Source: Microvelia longipes
Lineage: Eukaryota > Arthropoda > Insecta > Hemiptera > Veliidae
Direction: 5' to 3'
Length of the DNA: 64,000 bases
Assembly (NCBI GenBank): GCA_018340805.1
Contig: JACMZG010001908.1
Coordinates: 47,345,265-47,409,264 of the forward strand
In this document: positions 35,501-50,500 of the stretch, piece after piece
Layout: every line of letters starts with the position of its first letter
Numbering within the stretch: position 1 is the stretch's first letter
The notes under the pieces: model-generated
Told to the model about the DNA's origin: nothing
Seen by the model: the letters and a program-made list of their open reading frames with translations, nothing else
Databases searched by the model: none
Position numbers and translations under genes: made by a program

Positions 35501-38500
35501 AGGGGAAAGATAAGAAAGATAACTATTGGAAAAAGTAAGTTAAAAGATAAGGAAAAAGTTGAGAGTAGTAGTACTAGTAGTAGTGAGAGCAGTATAGACA
35601 GTAGTAGCAGTTTAGAAAGTAGTAGCAGCAGTAGTACAGAAAGTACTCAGTCGAGTAGCAGCGAAAGTTCCTTCAGTGATGAGACTGTAACACATAAGAA
35701 CAAAAAGAAGAATAGGCATAAGAAAAAGAAGAAGTCTTCCTCAGCAAATATGGTCTATGCTCTTCGAAAGGTTTGAAAGCTATTCCTAAGCCACCTTCTG
35801 AACAACGTAAGGTTATCCCGACGAGCCAATGGAAGATTACATTTTCCGGAGACGGACAAGGAAAGTCTTTGCGGACCTTTTTGGAAGAGATAGAAGTTTA
35901 CAGTAGAGCTAGACACGCCACTGAACAGGACTTGTGGAGCGGTGCTTTGGACTTGTTCACTGGACCTGCACTGCAGTGGTTTAAGTCAGTCTACAAAGAA
36001 ATTTCTTCTTGGCCTGAACTTGTCTCCAGATTACGAGAAGAGTACGAGGACGAAGATTATAAGGTCGAACTTACAGCTGAGATGTTAAACCGGACACAAG
36101 GATTGGACGAAAAGTTTAGTGAATATGTAGCAGTGATGCGAACTTATTTTTCGAGATTAGAGTTAGATGATGCGGAACAGTTGCGAATTTTATTTAAGAA
36201 TGCGACTCCCTATTACTATGACCGTTTAAGGCAATACGCTGTAGAAAACGTTCAGGATTTTCATACGAGTGGGAAGAAATCCAAGCTGACCGATCTCATA
36301 TGGAAAAATACCACCTCCTCCATCGGCAAAGAAAACTCATTTGGAGCCTAGTCTAGCGTACAAAGGATCATCAAAACCACGCGATAGTAATCCTGGTGTG
36401 AGTGAAGTACGAGTAGAGCAAAATCCTCGAAAATATAAGCCTCCGAAGAGAGATAATAACACTCCACATTTTCTTCGACAACTAACTCTAAGTCGAACTA
36501 TAGGAGTTACAGGAACTTCAACTATGAGAGAAGACCTCCACGCCACGTTAAATGTTTTAATTGTGGGGTCGAAGGTCACTTTTACTCACAGTGCCCTAAA
36601 CTAGGTTTTTGTGGTACCTGTGGCAATAAAGATTTCTCCAAGCCAAAGTGTTCCAGGTGTCCTCCAGGCCCTTCTGTTAAATCTAAGGGAAACGAAAATG
36701 GAAGTCAAGAGTAAAGGGACTATCTTGTCTTCCAAAAGTTTCAGTAAAGTCCCAAAAGAAAGAAAGATCAAAGTGGCTTGAAGTAGTTAAGAATTTCTTT
36801 AATGATGAACGCGTGAGCGGATTGATTACTTCAGCTGACGGCGATCCTAGACCCTATCTTGAAGTGTCAATTTTAGGTTACCCAATTCTAGGCTTGCTAG
36901 ATTCTGGTGCCTCCAAGACTCTTGTTGGTCAAAAAGGATGGAATGTTCTCCAGACACTCGGTTTTAAGTTGGACGATACTGTTGATTTTAAGTGCACCGT
37001 GGCAGATGGAAGAAGTTGCGAGATATTAGGAAAAGTTGATGTTCCAATGGTCCTTGACGGAAAATTGAAAGTCATGTCGACACTTGTGGTACCAGAGATA
37101 TCAACTCCTTTAATACTCGGTCTTTGACTTCTGGAAGACGATGGGCATCGTACCAGACTTAGCTCATCATCAGTTCACGTTTACTAACAAGGTTCATCTA
37201 TCAGAAGTACTGGTTTCTGAAGATAGTTTAAAGCCTGAGGAAAGAGATGAATTACAGAGAGTGGTCGATAATTTCTTTAGCCAGATGAAGACGGATATAG
37301 GATGTACCGACTTGGTGGAGCACATCATCGATACCGGTGATGCTGCCCCTATCAAGCAACGGTACTATCCTGTATCACCGGCTGTGCAGGAGAAAATCAA
37401 CGCAGAGCTAGAAATTATGCTACATAAAGGAATCGTTGAGCCTTCAAATTCGCCGTGGTCCTCGCCTGTCGTCAGGGTATCCAAACCCGATGGAACGTAT
37501 AGGTTTTGTGTGGACTACAGAAAGGTTAATGCCGTTACTAAAAAGGACGCTTATCCTCTTCCGTACGTCTCACACATCCTTGACCGACTTAGAAATGCCA
37601 AATACATATCCACCCTTGATATTAAGTCGGCATATTGGCAAGTCCCGGTGGAAGAGAAGTCCCGCGAAAAGACTGCTTTTACGGTACCAACTCGGGGTCT
37701 TTTTCACTTTAAGCGTATGCCATTTGGCTTACATAACAGCCCAGCTACGTGGCAGCGCTTAATTGATAAAGTCCTAGGAGCTGACGTTGAGGTATACGTA
37801 TTCGTCTACCTTGACGACATTATAATTTGCACTCCTGATTTCGCCACACATTTGAGAGTTATGGAGCTAGTGTTATCTCGTTTGCAGAAAGCGGGATTGA
37901 CACTCAACCGTGAAAAATGTAAGTTCTGTTGTCCTCAACTTAAATATCTCGGTATGTCGTGGATTACTACGGACTTCGAGTAGATCCGGAGAAAATTAGC
38001 GCGATCGTCGACTACCCTGCACCGAAAACTCCTAAACAGCTAAGACGTTTCCTGGGTATGGCGTCTTGGTATCGACGTTTTGTGTCTGATTTTTCTACCA
38101 TTACAGCACCTTTAACCTCCTTACTCAAAAAAGGTCGTCAATGGACTTGGTCAGAAGAGTGTTCCAAGCGTTTAAGACACTTAAAGAACAACTCATTTCA
38201 GCGCCGGTATTGACCTGTCCTGATTTTGAGAAGCCATTCATTCTTCAGACGGACGCGAGTGAAGTAGGACTGGGAGCCATACTTTCTCAAGAGTTCCTGA
38301 TGGAGAGAAAGTAATTGCTTTCGCCAGTCGCTCATTAACAAAACTTGAGCGAAAGTATTGTGCTACTGAGCTCGAAGCTTTAGCGGTGTTATGGGCGATA
38401 GAAAAGTTTCGTTCCTACCTGGAAGGGCAAAAGTTTAGTGTGGTCACAGACCACATGGCCCTTAAATGGATCATGACCCTTAAGGAGCCAAAAGGAAGGT

Positions 38501-41500
38501 TAGCCCGTTGGGTACTTCGTCTCCAACAATACGATTTTGAAATCCACCATCGACCTGGAAAACTTCACGCAGCTGCTGATGCACTTTCACGTGCTCCGGT
38601 TAATGCTGTAGATATTCAGCCTGCAGAAGAGAAAGATAAATGGTATCATGGTATGTTGGAGAAAGTGCAAGCTCATCCGGCAAGTTATCCGATGTGGTGC
38701 GTGGAAGGAGATAAACTTTATGCTAATAGAAGAAGGAAGAGGATGTCTCATGAAGAATCTGAATGGAAGTTAGTCGTTCCTAAAAGTCAGCGGAAGAAGT
38801 TGATTTACGACCATCACGATGTTCCGATGGCTGGTCACTTAGGAACTTTCAAGACGAACGGCGTATCATGGATCGTTATTATTGGCCTGGCATGGCTTCA
38901 GATATTTCTAATTATGTTAAGAGATGTGCTATTGCCTTGCCACTAAAGCGAATCCAAGAAACCCGCAGGACTTATGGGTTCTCAACGAGAAGCTGGATCT
39001 CCCTGGAGAATGATCAGCGCTGACTTAATGGGTCCGTTTCCGCGCTCATCTAAGAATAATTCTTATCTGTTAGTAGTCGTCGATTGTTTTACGAAATTCG
39101 CACTTCTCCACCCTTTGCGTAAAGCAGATTCTAAAACCGTCGCACGCTACATTGAAGAAAACGTCTTCATGATATTTGGGGTTCCTCAATATCTAATCGC
39201 AGATAACGGCCCACAGTTTAAAAGTAAAGAGTTCCAGTCACTCATGGAGAGTTACAAAGTCCGTATCCTCTTTAATCCACTCTACCATGCCCAGAGCAAT
39301 CCGACTGAGAGATATAACCGTACCATCAAGGCGATGATCTCAGCCTACATTAAGGAAAACCACAAGCAGTGGGACAAGTTTCTTCCTCAGTTAGGTTTTG
39401 CTCTGCGCTCGGCGATCAACGAATCAACAGGTTACTCACCATCATACCTTACCTTTGGTCGTCCGATTCATCCTACCGGAGAACGACTGCCGTCGAATAA
39501 TGATCCACTTCTTGCACCACTAGATCCTGAAACAAAACATACAAATGAGCAACTGGCTAAGCTTAGAAAAGTTGTGGAAAACGTGAAAAACCAACTTAGA
39601 TTAGTGCATGAGAAAAATACTAATACTTACAACTTAAGACGTCGACACGAAGAGTTCAAGATTGGTGATTACGTCTGGAAGAAGACACATTTTTGTCTGA
39701 CGCTGCCAAGGATTTCTCCGCCAAACTTGCACCAAAGTTCGTCCGTTGTAAGATTATCTCTAAAATTACCCCTCTCATCTATGAACTTGAAGATGAGAAA
39801 GGAAAGAACGTTGGTAGATGGCACGTGAGTGAGTTAAAGCGTGAGCCAGAATAGAGGCATCACTTCTCTACTTATCTCAACGAGCATCTTCAACTCACCG
39901 ATTTGTGACTTAGAAGTTATATATTTTTTTTTTTTTTAATTTAGTTAGATTAAGTTTTTTCTTTTCTTCCCAAGGAGGGATTTCATTTGTAACAATTAAT
40001 TTGGGGAATTCAACCTTTATAAATTTAGTTTAATTAATTTATGTTTGAATTGGTTTATTTAATTTGAAATTTGGCGCGAATTTGATTTTGGCTGTCATTT
40101 AAATTTAGGGGGGCTCCAGGTGAGCTCGAATAGGTTTCCCGCCTTTTTATTTTCCTTATCAATTATTTTATTTAATATTTATTTATATCCATTTCCTTTT
40201 ATTTTTATCTAGTTCTATATTTTAGGTTTGTTCTTTAGGTTTTGTTAGTGTTTCATTTTTCTTTTTGTATGAATGCGTGTTGGCTTGAATGCTGAAGGAG
40301 AGGTTTCAGAGAGTCAGGTTGAGAGGCTGTCGAGAAGGTTAAGTGAGAGCGTCGCTGAGAGCACGTTGTTGTTAGTCAGTTTTTTAGTGAAGTGGTCTTT
40401 TCAACTAAGGATCTTTTGGGCAGCTAACGCTGTAGCGGATTTCCGGTCGTCCCTAAAAGCCGAAACTGTGAGCTACCTGAGGTCTTCACCTAAAAACTAC
40501 ACTGTCTTGAATTTGGAAGGACGTCGGTGCTGTTAGTGATCAGTACTGTCTGTCGTCGCGTCTGTCAATCTGTCAGACTTAAATTTAAACCAAAATACAG
40601 GTTGGAAAATTGTAGTCAGTTTTGTGGTGTCTGTTTATGGCCAAACCTGGGTCGAAGTTGGCTCCAGATTGGTTCAAACTCTACCTTACCCCTACCTCTC
40701 TTCTCCATCACTCATCACGTCACCAATGATTTATGATCGGAGCAGATCATAAATCATCATCTCTCTTTTTATTTTCTTTATTTTTAATCCTTGTAAGCCC
40801 AGTAGTCAAGTTAGGCCTGGCAGAAGACTGCCAGTGTAGGACATATGTAAGGGCCCCAAGGATCCTACTTATTTAAAATTAAAGATTTAAGTATCAGTTT
40901 ATTATTTAAAACTATGTTCAGGATAGGTACTAATTTAGTTTTAATCTCAAGATACTTACTTTGGTAGACTGGAGGTCTCAGTTAGAGTAGTTGGTTTTCT
41001 AGGCATTAGAGTCATTACTTACCTTTTTTACACGTACTGGGCAAGACCAGATAAAGTTTACTTGATTGTAATATAAATTTACCTGGAGTAAAATATTAAC
41101 CAGCACAGTCTGTATTTTACTGACTTCTGTAGGTTTAAGTATCCTATCCTTGAGTACTTACCGTATCAGCACCATAGAACCGAGGTTGATTCTTACCCTC
41201 TCCCTTCAGGGACAAAAGAATCTGGCGCCTAATAATAGTAATTTTGACAGGAAAGAAAAAGGCAAAGCCTACTGGCTTTTCAGGTATCACAGGTTTGGTT
41301 TTCAGGAACCTGGACTGGATGATAACACCCCGCCCGTGCGGCCGATCTGAGTTGGGCATAAATTTTTAGGTTACAAAACCAGCAAATAATATATGATATG
41401 CACAATAACATAACCTTGGTATGTCTCTATACTTAAAGTACTTACTCTATACTATCCTTAAATCAAAGTACTTACTTTATACTATACTTAAATCAAAGTA

Positions 41501-44500
41501 CTTACTTTATACTATACTTAAATTAAAGTACTTACTTTATACTATACTTAAATTACCAAAAGTTGTAATAAAATTAACATATTTGGGTTATAGTGACCTA
41601 AATAATAATGATAACCTACAATTTTGATCTCGAAAAGATTTTTTTGGTAAGTTACACATTATTACTATAAGGAGGCTATTTTGGTGGGGATCCTGGTTGC
41701 TCCAAGGGGGAGAGGGGTTAATACCCCCGCACCCACCTTGAAAGAAACCCTAATATTAATAGTAAACGTATCATTTTTTCTTGAATTAGTACTTATGTTT
41801 TCTTGGTGAATTATTTTATTTATAGCATTATTTTTTTTCTCTCTTTTTGATACGCCACTTTTATTAAACACATGATAAGCTAATTAAACACAGACCAGCA
41901 TTATGTTCTATATCACAACATGGATGCCTATAAATAATCAATTCACTCCAATCCAAATGTATATAATGATTTGGTTTAAAATAAATAATGTTGGTAAATG
42001 TAAAATATAAATCGAATCCAGAGCTCATTTAAACTTATTTTGTATCTGATTTCAATTTTCTAAAACATTTCCATTCAAAACATCTTTTTGAAACTTTTTG
42101 TTTTCTAGTAAATCAAGCCTAACCTTTAAACAACAAACTTGTAATAAGTTTTGTTAGGGCGCTTTGTAAACAAAGCGCTGAAGGCAGATAAAGTAGGAAG
42201 TTTGAATTACTTTTAGTTTCGTTGTGTTAATCAGTGTTTTTAATTATTTTTAATTGCTTAAGTTGCCGAATACTTTTCATTAGTTTAATTGAAATTGCAA
42301 TAAAAACATGAATGCCAACATAATTGGTAAACGGGAGAGAAAACAATTTGATGAAACCAAAAAAAACGGCTATTTTATTTATGTGCTATCTATAATTGTT
42401 TCTAAAGGTTGAGTAGAATTATTATAAATAAATAACCAATATTTTTCATTAGTATAAAAATTCAATTTCTTATCAATTTTATTTTACTCTCTCCGTGGTT
42501 ATTTTTTATTTAATTAATTTACCGCGATTTAATTAATTTTATCGTTGCAATGAATCGTCTGTCAGTTTATTTTTGTAGAGCATTGTGTTTTCATCCCTGA
42601 TGTCCTACGTCTCTGAAGATGCCTTCCACAGTGGAAGCGAAACGTCGGATTCTTTATCTACATTGATGCAGTCACCACCGGAAGATCTAAATCTTTATGA
42701 CAATAATTTATTTATTTATTTATTTACTAAGAGTTGATACAAATACATAAAATTACAATTGTGTCTCTGAGTCAAAATCTTAACTTAATTACAAAGAACA
42801 ATTATTTATAAAATCGTTTATAGAAATAAAAGGCTTCCGTAATCAAATATGTTTTTATTTGCTTAGCGAATGCTGTTAACTCTAAGTTTTGAGTTTTAGG
42901 CTTCAGGCAATTATACATTTTAATGGCAACTATTTTAGGCGAATTAAAAGTTTTATGAAGTCTACAGTGAGGTACTATTATTAGCATATTGTTATATCTA
43001 GTATTATAGTTATGATTATCAATATTTCTATGGTGGTTACTTTCCGAGTGAATAGATAAAAGCAAGTTATAAATAACAAAAGATAGTAGTGTCATTAAAG
43101 AGAATTTCTTAAAATAGGGCTTACACGTTTCAGAATATTGTAAGTTAAAAATTATACGCAGGGCCTTTTTTTGTTATTTGTTAATAATCACGGAACCCTA
43201 CACAGTAAATACTCACCTGTTGCTTCCTTTTTCATAATAATTACTTTAATGATAATAAATATATTATCAATAAATAATACAAATAATTACTTAATATCGA
43301 TTTATTTTGAACTTAAGGCAATGCTTTTTGAATTCCCTAAATTTCTTTGTCCCCATTTGCCTTAAAGACTTAAAATTACGTAGAGTAAAGACATTCAAAT
43401 GCTGCTGAGTACAGTGATTTTAGATTTCCGAAATTATGCATGAAAACATGCTTTATACTCTTCATTCAAACAAATCTACACTCGATGCATTCTTCAGGCT
43501 TACATATTGCCCTCACCAAATGTAACACTTTTTTAATGAAGTAGTAGTAGTAGTAATATTGGACAGTAGTCAAGCCTGGTGAGTAGACGGCACCTTTGGG
43601 TCCTTTTCACCCACCCCGAAATCAACTACCTGTCACTTTACCTCCGCTGCTTTATTTTATTTTTTTTTTATGAAAATTAAGCCCTATTTAGTGAATAAAA
43701 CAGATTTTTTTGTAATTAATAAACTATTTATTTCCAAAGAAAAACATTAGATGAATACAAGGACATTTTTGAAAAGAATTTTCAAGTATGTTTGAAAAAT
43801 GTAATATTAAACTTAGTATGAAGGCTATTTAGTGAAATTTCAATTAAAAATGGGCAAATGAGACAGAGGGATTCTCTTGTTAATATCCCCATACAATGAT
43901 CAGGGCCTGACAATCATTATAAAGTTCGAAACTACGTAAATTGTCTAAAAATGTGTTTCAATTGGTTTACTCTCTATTTCAAACCGTTGACAAATGTTTT
44001 TAAGTTAAAAATGAACCATATTATTATAAAATTGTAATGATAATTAATTATTTGAAAACTTGTCGCTTTTTTACTTCTAGTATACAAGACTTGTACTTCC
44101 GTATAACGGGGCTCAGGAGGATACGAGTTTATTTATGTAGGAATACACAAGGGCTTAGGACGAATAAAAAGAGCTCTCTTTCGGTTAAATAGGTTCTATA
44201 CTTTAGGCTGTATGTTTGTAAATGTATAAAAATACCTTTGGATAACTTCGTTTATTGCTTAGCGTTATGCGTAAGAATATTAAAATTTATTTAATTAGGT
44301 TAGATTGCACGGGCTCAAAACGAATTCAAATAATCTTCACATATCAAAATCCGCTCAGTAGTTTAGGCTGTAGGTGCGTCAACGTATCAGTGAAGAAAAA
44401 TAAAAATAAGAAGTTTTTGAACGTACTTTAAAGAACGTGTCTTGTAGATTAAAATAAACAATACACGTTCTTTAAAGTTATTTTAATAATTTCTCAGTAC

Positions 44501-47500
44501 CTATAGCAGTTTTCACATAACAGACCCTCGAAACACAAAGTTTACAGTATATACAATAGTATATACAATAACTATATATACAATGTGTACTAAAATATAT
44601 ACAGTGGTAGCAGCTTTTGAGTTTTTTACATTTTTTTTTACTTGGGGCCGAAACGCTGCTTCGTTTCGGCTCCAGTAAAATTACTGGATATCAGTATATT
44701 CGGTTTTTTTCTTACCTTGTTATCTTACTTGCTTTGGGAGTTTTATTTTGAAAACTGGAGAAATATGAGTTAGGAAAACTTTTTCTTTCTCTATAACAGT
44801 TTCAGGAAACGAAGTAAACTTGAATTAAAAATATCAAACTTTGTTGTACCAAGTTATTAATATAAAGTGTTATGGACTCGACAAGTACAGCTTTTATATA
44901 GAATGGACATTTCCCCCAAATAGTTTTACTGTGAAAATCGATTTTATTATTTTTTTTATTAGTAAAAAGTTTTTCACAATTATTGGCAGAAGATCCACCA
45001 ATACGAAGAGGACATTTTGCAAACATTTTTAAAAATAACTAACCAATAATGATCCCCTGAGTGATAGTAACCGGTGGAAAGATTTGATAGTTTTTCGTCA
45101 TGGTCATAGGATAAGTAAGCTTTACTGATCCGAACATATATAAATAATATTAACATTGTAAATATGTTATTATTTTTCTAAGAGGGGTGAACACTGTCTC
45201 AGCTGTTTCTTCATCTGAAAAAACACCTGTAAGAAGATATGACTTCTTTAGCTTGAAGATAGTGCTCTCTCTGTACTGTATTACATCGCAGAGAGCAGTA
45301 TGTAAATGCAGGCTTCTTATGTCTTTGCTAAGTTGCTAAAGCTTTAATCACGAATTATTCTTTTACTACAGTAAGAATAGGTATTTCTACTCTTAAGGCA
45401 AAAACATATATACATTTTATATAAGCTATATTAATAAGGGTACCAAAACCCATGTGTATTTAGCATTAGGAATATTTATTTCAGTACTTTCTATCGTGTA
45501 GACTCAAAACTACCGGCTGAACGTCCCTTTCCAAGGACCAGTGAAAGTTATTTGGGATTTTATTTTGTTGTTGCACAGCAGCAATTAACAACTTAATGAC
45601 TATTCCTAGCATACAAATTCAAATGGTCTCGACCGGGATTGAACGGAGCATTTGTTAGGCTCGTAGCCAGCCAAAACATGAAGGAGGGGGGAAGACGCGC
45701 GAAACCAATCCCAGAAGGTGTGATGTTTAGCACGCAGGGGGAGCATAGATCCAAAAAAGTGTCGCTGCCGTTTTAAGGAAATAAACAGGCATGGGACAAC
45801 TTGTCCTATTGTCCCTAGAGTTTAAAAGTATTGGAGTAACGTATAAAGTTTTTGCTTTCCACATTTAAGGTCTAACATGCTTAATGTCAACAGACTTTCA
45901 TTCTTGTAATTTTCTTTTTAAAGTTTGTTTTTTAGGATTCATTACTTTACAATCTTAAACAAAGGTAAGAATCACGTTAAATATTTACAATTAACTACTG
46001 CACAATAATAAAGTTTACATGTTTATAACCTGTCGGTAAGAAGGATGTAGTAGTGCTGCGAGTGGCCGAAGGAGTAGCGGAGGGGGTTGGCGACACTATT
46101 GGACCCTTGCTGGTACGTGCTACCAGCAAGGGGCCAATAACCTACCTGGTACGTCCAAACCAAAACATCACAAGGACTTGTTATAGTAAAAAAGGATGCT
46201 AATATTTTTGAAGGTTACTGTAAGATCTCAGCAACTGAGTAGTTAATGCTCTGATTTTCCCCTCCGGAAATGTTTAAAACATACCGATTTGTCTCGCTCC
46301 AACTCAGTTAATGTTCTAGAATTCCCCTTTTAATCATTTATGCATATAAAACGTTTAATTAAATATTCGGATAAAAGAAAATTGAATCATTTCAATCTTG
46401 GAGTTTCATCACACAGAGATCAAGTATGTGGAAATTTCGAATAAAGGTTCAGTTCTTGGAAAGAAATTAAAACAATTAAAATTGTGTATTATAATGTAAA
46501 GTTATTTAAATCTTGCCGTGATGAAATCTAAATATTTCCTTGAGTATCAAACTCTATTATAGAAATTCGATTGCAAAATATGTCACATATTTATATGTAA
46601 AGACGTTTTAAAAATTGAATGCCATTGGAGTGTTTGTAGTAATTGAATAAAACTTAAAAATATGATATGGTAAAATATATCGGTGGACTTACATAGGTTT
46701 TGAGGCTTAAGATTTCGTCTTTACGAGTTTAAAGTTTTCAATAGTTTAGTTTTATAACTCAATCAAGTATATCCTTGAGCATTTGCCTTTACGGAGCATT
46801 TGCCTCCTTTAGAACATTTGCCTCCAAGAAGCATTCTATTAGATTCTCAACTCTACACTCACCAAGCATTCCTATTCCAATTAGAGCATAGGAAAAGAAG
46901 GTTAAAAAGAGATGGGATTTCAAGTTTTAGTTGCTTAGCAACTCGTATCATTACATTCAAGAAAACCTCAGCTTTGTTCCTTATACCTCTGTAGAAGCTA
47001 TTTATAACAAAGGATACAACAATAAATAATTACTATTTGATATTTTACTCATAATATTTCAATATCTATTTAAGCTTTACTTTAATTTGTTAAGTATTTC
47101 CCATTATTATTTTCTAGTATCACATATATAAGTTGTCATTTGGTATTTAGAGGCAAAGGAAAGCGTAACTCTATAAGGAACGTAATAATGATATCCATGG
47201 CTTCCTTTATCTCCTTTATATGGTTTCATAGTGTTTGTTGTTGTTATTGTGTTTGTCTTGTTTTAAGTTATGCTTCATAACTTCAGACAATTTTATAATT
47301 AAGTTTGAGTTTAAGGTTCAAAGATATCGATTGTTAAGTTTGAGAGATATTGGTGGAAATTCGTGCTTGGGATCTCCTTCGTCCTTTTTAACTGTATTTC
47401 CTTTATCTTCACAGGATAATTTACTTCGAAACTTTGCATCTCACATACGCGCGATGCAGCCATTGGTGTGGTGTGTGTCGTGCATGTGTGTGGTGCCGGG

Positions 47501-50500
47501 TCCGGCATGGTAGTAGTATAATATATAATAAATTATATATTATCAAATTTACATTAAATGCAATGTGTGTGCAGGTGTGTATGTATATGTGCAGTGTTGG
47601 CTGGATGGTTAGGGTGGGATAGGTTTTGTTGCATGTAGGCCTCCTATTGTCAAATGACTCATCAGTTATACAATTCTTTTCTTTTTTTATTTACGAATTT
47701 AGTACTCTTTTCTGTTTATTTTTTTTCCATGAGTTATGCTGTTTATTTTTATGTTCAAAAAGCAAAACTTATCTTTTCTCTGGCACTTAATTTTATTTTC
47801 TGTTAAACCTCTGTTAGAAACTATTATAACTAAGTTTTAATTGATTGTCAAAAGTTGCCCTCATATCTATGTAACTTTTTAGTTTAAATAAAGTATGATT
47901 TGATTTGATTTGATAATTTACTTCTATCGTATACTTGGCAATCAAATTTTAGCTTTTAATTAAAATTGATACATTAATATTTACATACTTTTAGAAATAA
48001 TGTAATTAATAAATAAACAAAATATGCTTAATCTATTTATTTACTCCTTTAGACAAGCATCTCACAATGCAAGGCAGACAAGTCTTTTAGTAGTTAACAA
48101 GTTAAGACTGACAAGAATAGCTAAATATAATTAAATTCAAGGTAGGCTAAAGCTGTACAACTTACTACCTGAAAATATAAGAGGACTTGAAGAGAAAAGA
48201 TTTGACAATTTAATAAAAGTTAGCCTTAAATAATATGTCTTAAATAGTACAGTGTAAACCCCATAAATTTAAAATTGAAAAATATGATTTTTTTACAATT
48301 AATTAAAATGGATTGTATTAAATTATATAAAATATATAGTAAACATCGTTGTACGCAAATTTGAGTGTTGGAATAAATATATTCATACAAGATGCTACAG
48401 AGATCTCAGTGGGAGTAATGTGTGGCGATACAAAGCTACACATCATGATGAAACAATAAAGTCGTCTCATACACACTTTATAAGAACAATTCTCTAAAAT
48501 ATAAGTTATATACGTATAGGTGTATGTGTGTATGTATTTCTAGTGGTTTATTGTGAACACACTATCTTTCAAACGGATTAATATTTTTAATCAATATTTT
48601 TAAAAAAATCAATCTTGAGGAGAAGAACATGAATCCTATAGAAAACCGAGTGTCAATGAAGTTATTAACCCGGATTAGTAAACATTTCAAAAATCGGTAA
48701 AATTAAAGGATATCTCATTTGCTACGAAAAAAGTGCTTAGTTATATATTTTAATGTGCTTAATCATGTAAACCCGGTCCGGGATCGATAAGACCACTCTT
48801 GACCAAAACGTTGTATTAATCGTGGTAAATAATCAGAAAACATAAAATAAGATCGGCAATCAACAAATACCGAATAGGGAGTCGTTTTAGATGTTTTTGG
48901 AGCGCTGAATTGAATAATATAGTTTCCCTTAAATTACTCAAAGCCAAGGTTGCCAGTTTCGTATTCTGGTGCCGGCGATATATTTTTATCGTCATATTTG
49001 AATAATATTATTTTATATTTTATAACTGCAAAATAATTCTGGCTCTGTGGTCTTTACAAGCTGGCAAATTTGCTTTACAATATGTGGTTTCTTGCTTAAG
49101 TATACGTTATATGCTTTAAAAACTGAGCATAATTACTTGTTCTCACAATGTTCTCCAGATTTTTCGAAAGAAATCAACTAAAAATTATAAAATTAATAGA
49201 CCTTTAGTCTAATTTTGTGCCAAGATTTAATTCTTTAGCGTAATGACAGCGGGAGATAGGCGTAACAGAGACCTAGAAACCCAGATAGACAGGTGGTATG
49301 CTTTTTGAAGACCACTCAGAACGGATGACTATAATGCAATTCAGGTTTCGGTTGCTTAGTATATAAACAAAACACACACTGAGAAAAATTTCTGGCATCT
49401 CACAATGAAAAAACATTGGGTTTAACCTAAATTTCTAGAAAAACCAAGGACGACTAAATGTTTGCTGGGTCTGCTAAATGAAAATAGTTAGGAGAGTTTA
49501 TAGGATTTGTCTAAACTGTTTAGTTGAGGGGTTTAGTAGTTATGACTATGCATTTATTGGAAATTCTAGTGATCTTAACTATAAATAGTTGGTGATTATT
49601 ACTGATATAACTGATTTTTCAGTTACCCCCAACTCTCTGTTTAGTTAGACCCAGTGAAATTTTACTCCAATATGGACTTTTCTGGTTAAGTGCAAATTAT
49701 ATATTTAGTTGGTCCCAACGTAATAGTAACTAAACTACTATAAATTCTAGTTGCCCCATTAACCTTCTGGTAGTTTATACTGTAAATTTTTGCTACTACC
49801 ATTACTTTCTGGTAAGTCCTACTATACTTTCTGGTATGTTTTACTATACTTTCTGGTTACTACTACTTCTATTGCAGTAGGATCTGGTACACTTTTTGGT
49901 AGATTATACTACACTATAGTAGAGACCTCCTAGAGTATCTACTATACATTGTAGTTGCCTTTACTAATTTGCCAGTAGACCCTTTATTTTAGTAGTGTCA
50001 GATGTGCACTTAGTTTTTTTAGTTTAGTGGCTTATCGTTGACTATTGATTAATGTTTATATTTAACAAAGAATATGTACATTTGCTACATTTAGATAACT
50101 GAAACAAATATCACAAATATCTATACATGGAAATGTACGCATATTCTTTGTTAAATATAAACATTAATTAATAATCATAAACACTTAGCCACAAACTAAG
50201 TGCACATCTGACACTAGTAAAATGAAATAGTGCAGGTGTAGTGAAAATAGTAAATAAAACATACAATATTCCAAGTCCATGGAGGTGTTTTGTAACTTAT
50301 ATAAAAAACAGAACTGTTATTACATCAAATTTTATTAAAAATTGAAAAAGAACATTACACAAATATATCATACGGAAAATTATGCAATTATCAAAAGATC
50401 ATCATTAAAAAAATACAAAATATATAAACAAGTACAATTAACTTTAATGAATGCAGCGAATGAATCGTTTGACATAATCGAATATGTGTAAAGGGAACTT

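Larger units (their letters stand above)
31493..41375 (+). mobile_element. Ty3/gypsy LTR retrotransposon, coding region broken
   Basis: 9.88 kb from TGTAAC to TTACA, with LTRs of about 1.39 kb, a tRNA-Lys-type primer site, a long leader, gag, protease, reverse transcriptase, RNase H and integrase in the Ty3/gypsy order, and AAAC duplications on both sides. No env-like frame follows integrase. gag-pol is split by at least seven frame changes or stops. The LTRs differ mainly by one-base gains and losses with few substitutions, which suggests either a fairly recent insertion or consensus indel errors. It lies in intron 1 of the reductase gene in the opposite orientation. Confidence 0.96.

Noticed and set aside
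35118..35501. 127-codon frame on the - strand rich in Phe/Leu
   Set aside because: Antisense of the Lys/Glu-rich linker of gag.
34712..36714. Programmed frameshift as the explanation for the gag breaks
   Set aside because: There are several breaks in different directions, including within single domains, so one recoding site cannot explain them.
39855..39987. Possible env gene after integrase
   Set aside because: Only about 130 bases lie between the integrase stop and the 3' LTR, including the polypurine tract.
45520..45790. Candidate tRNA gene
   Set aside because: A T-arm-like segment is present but no cloverleaf with acceptor and anticodon arms could be drawn; at most old SINE debris.
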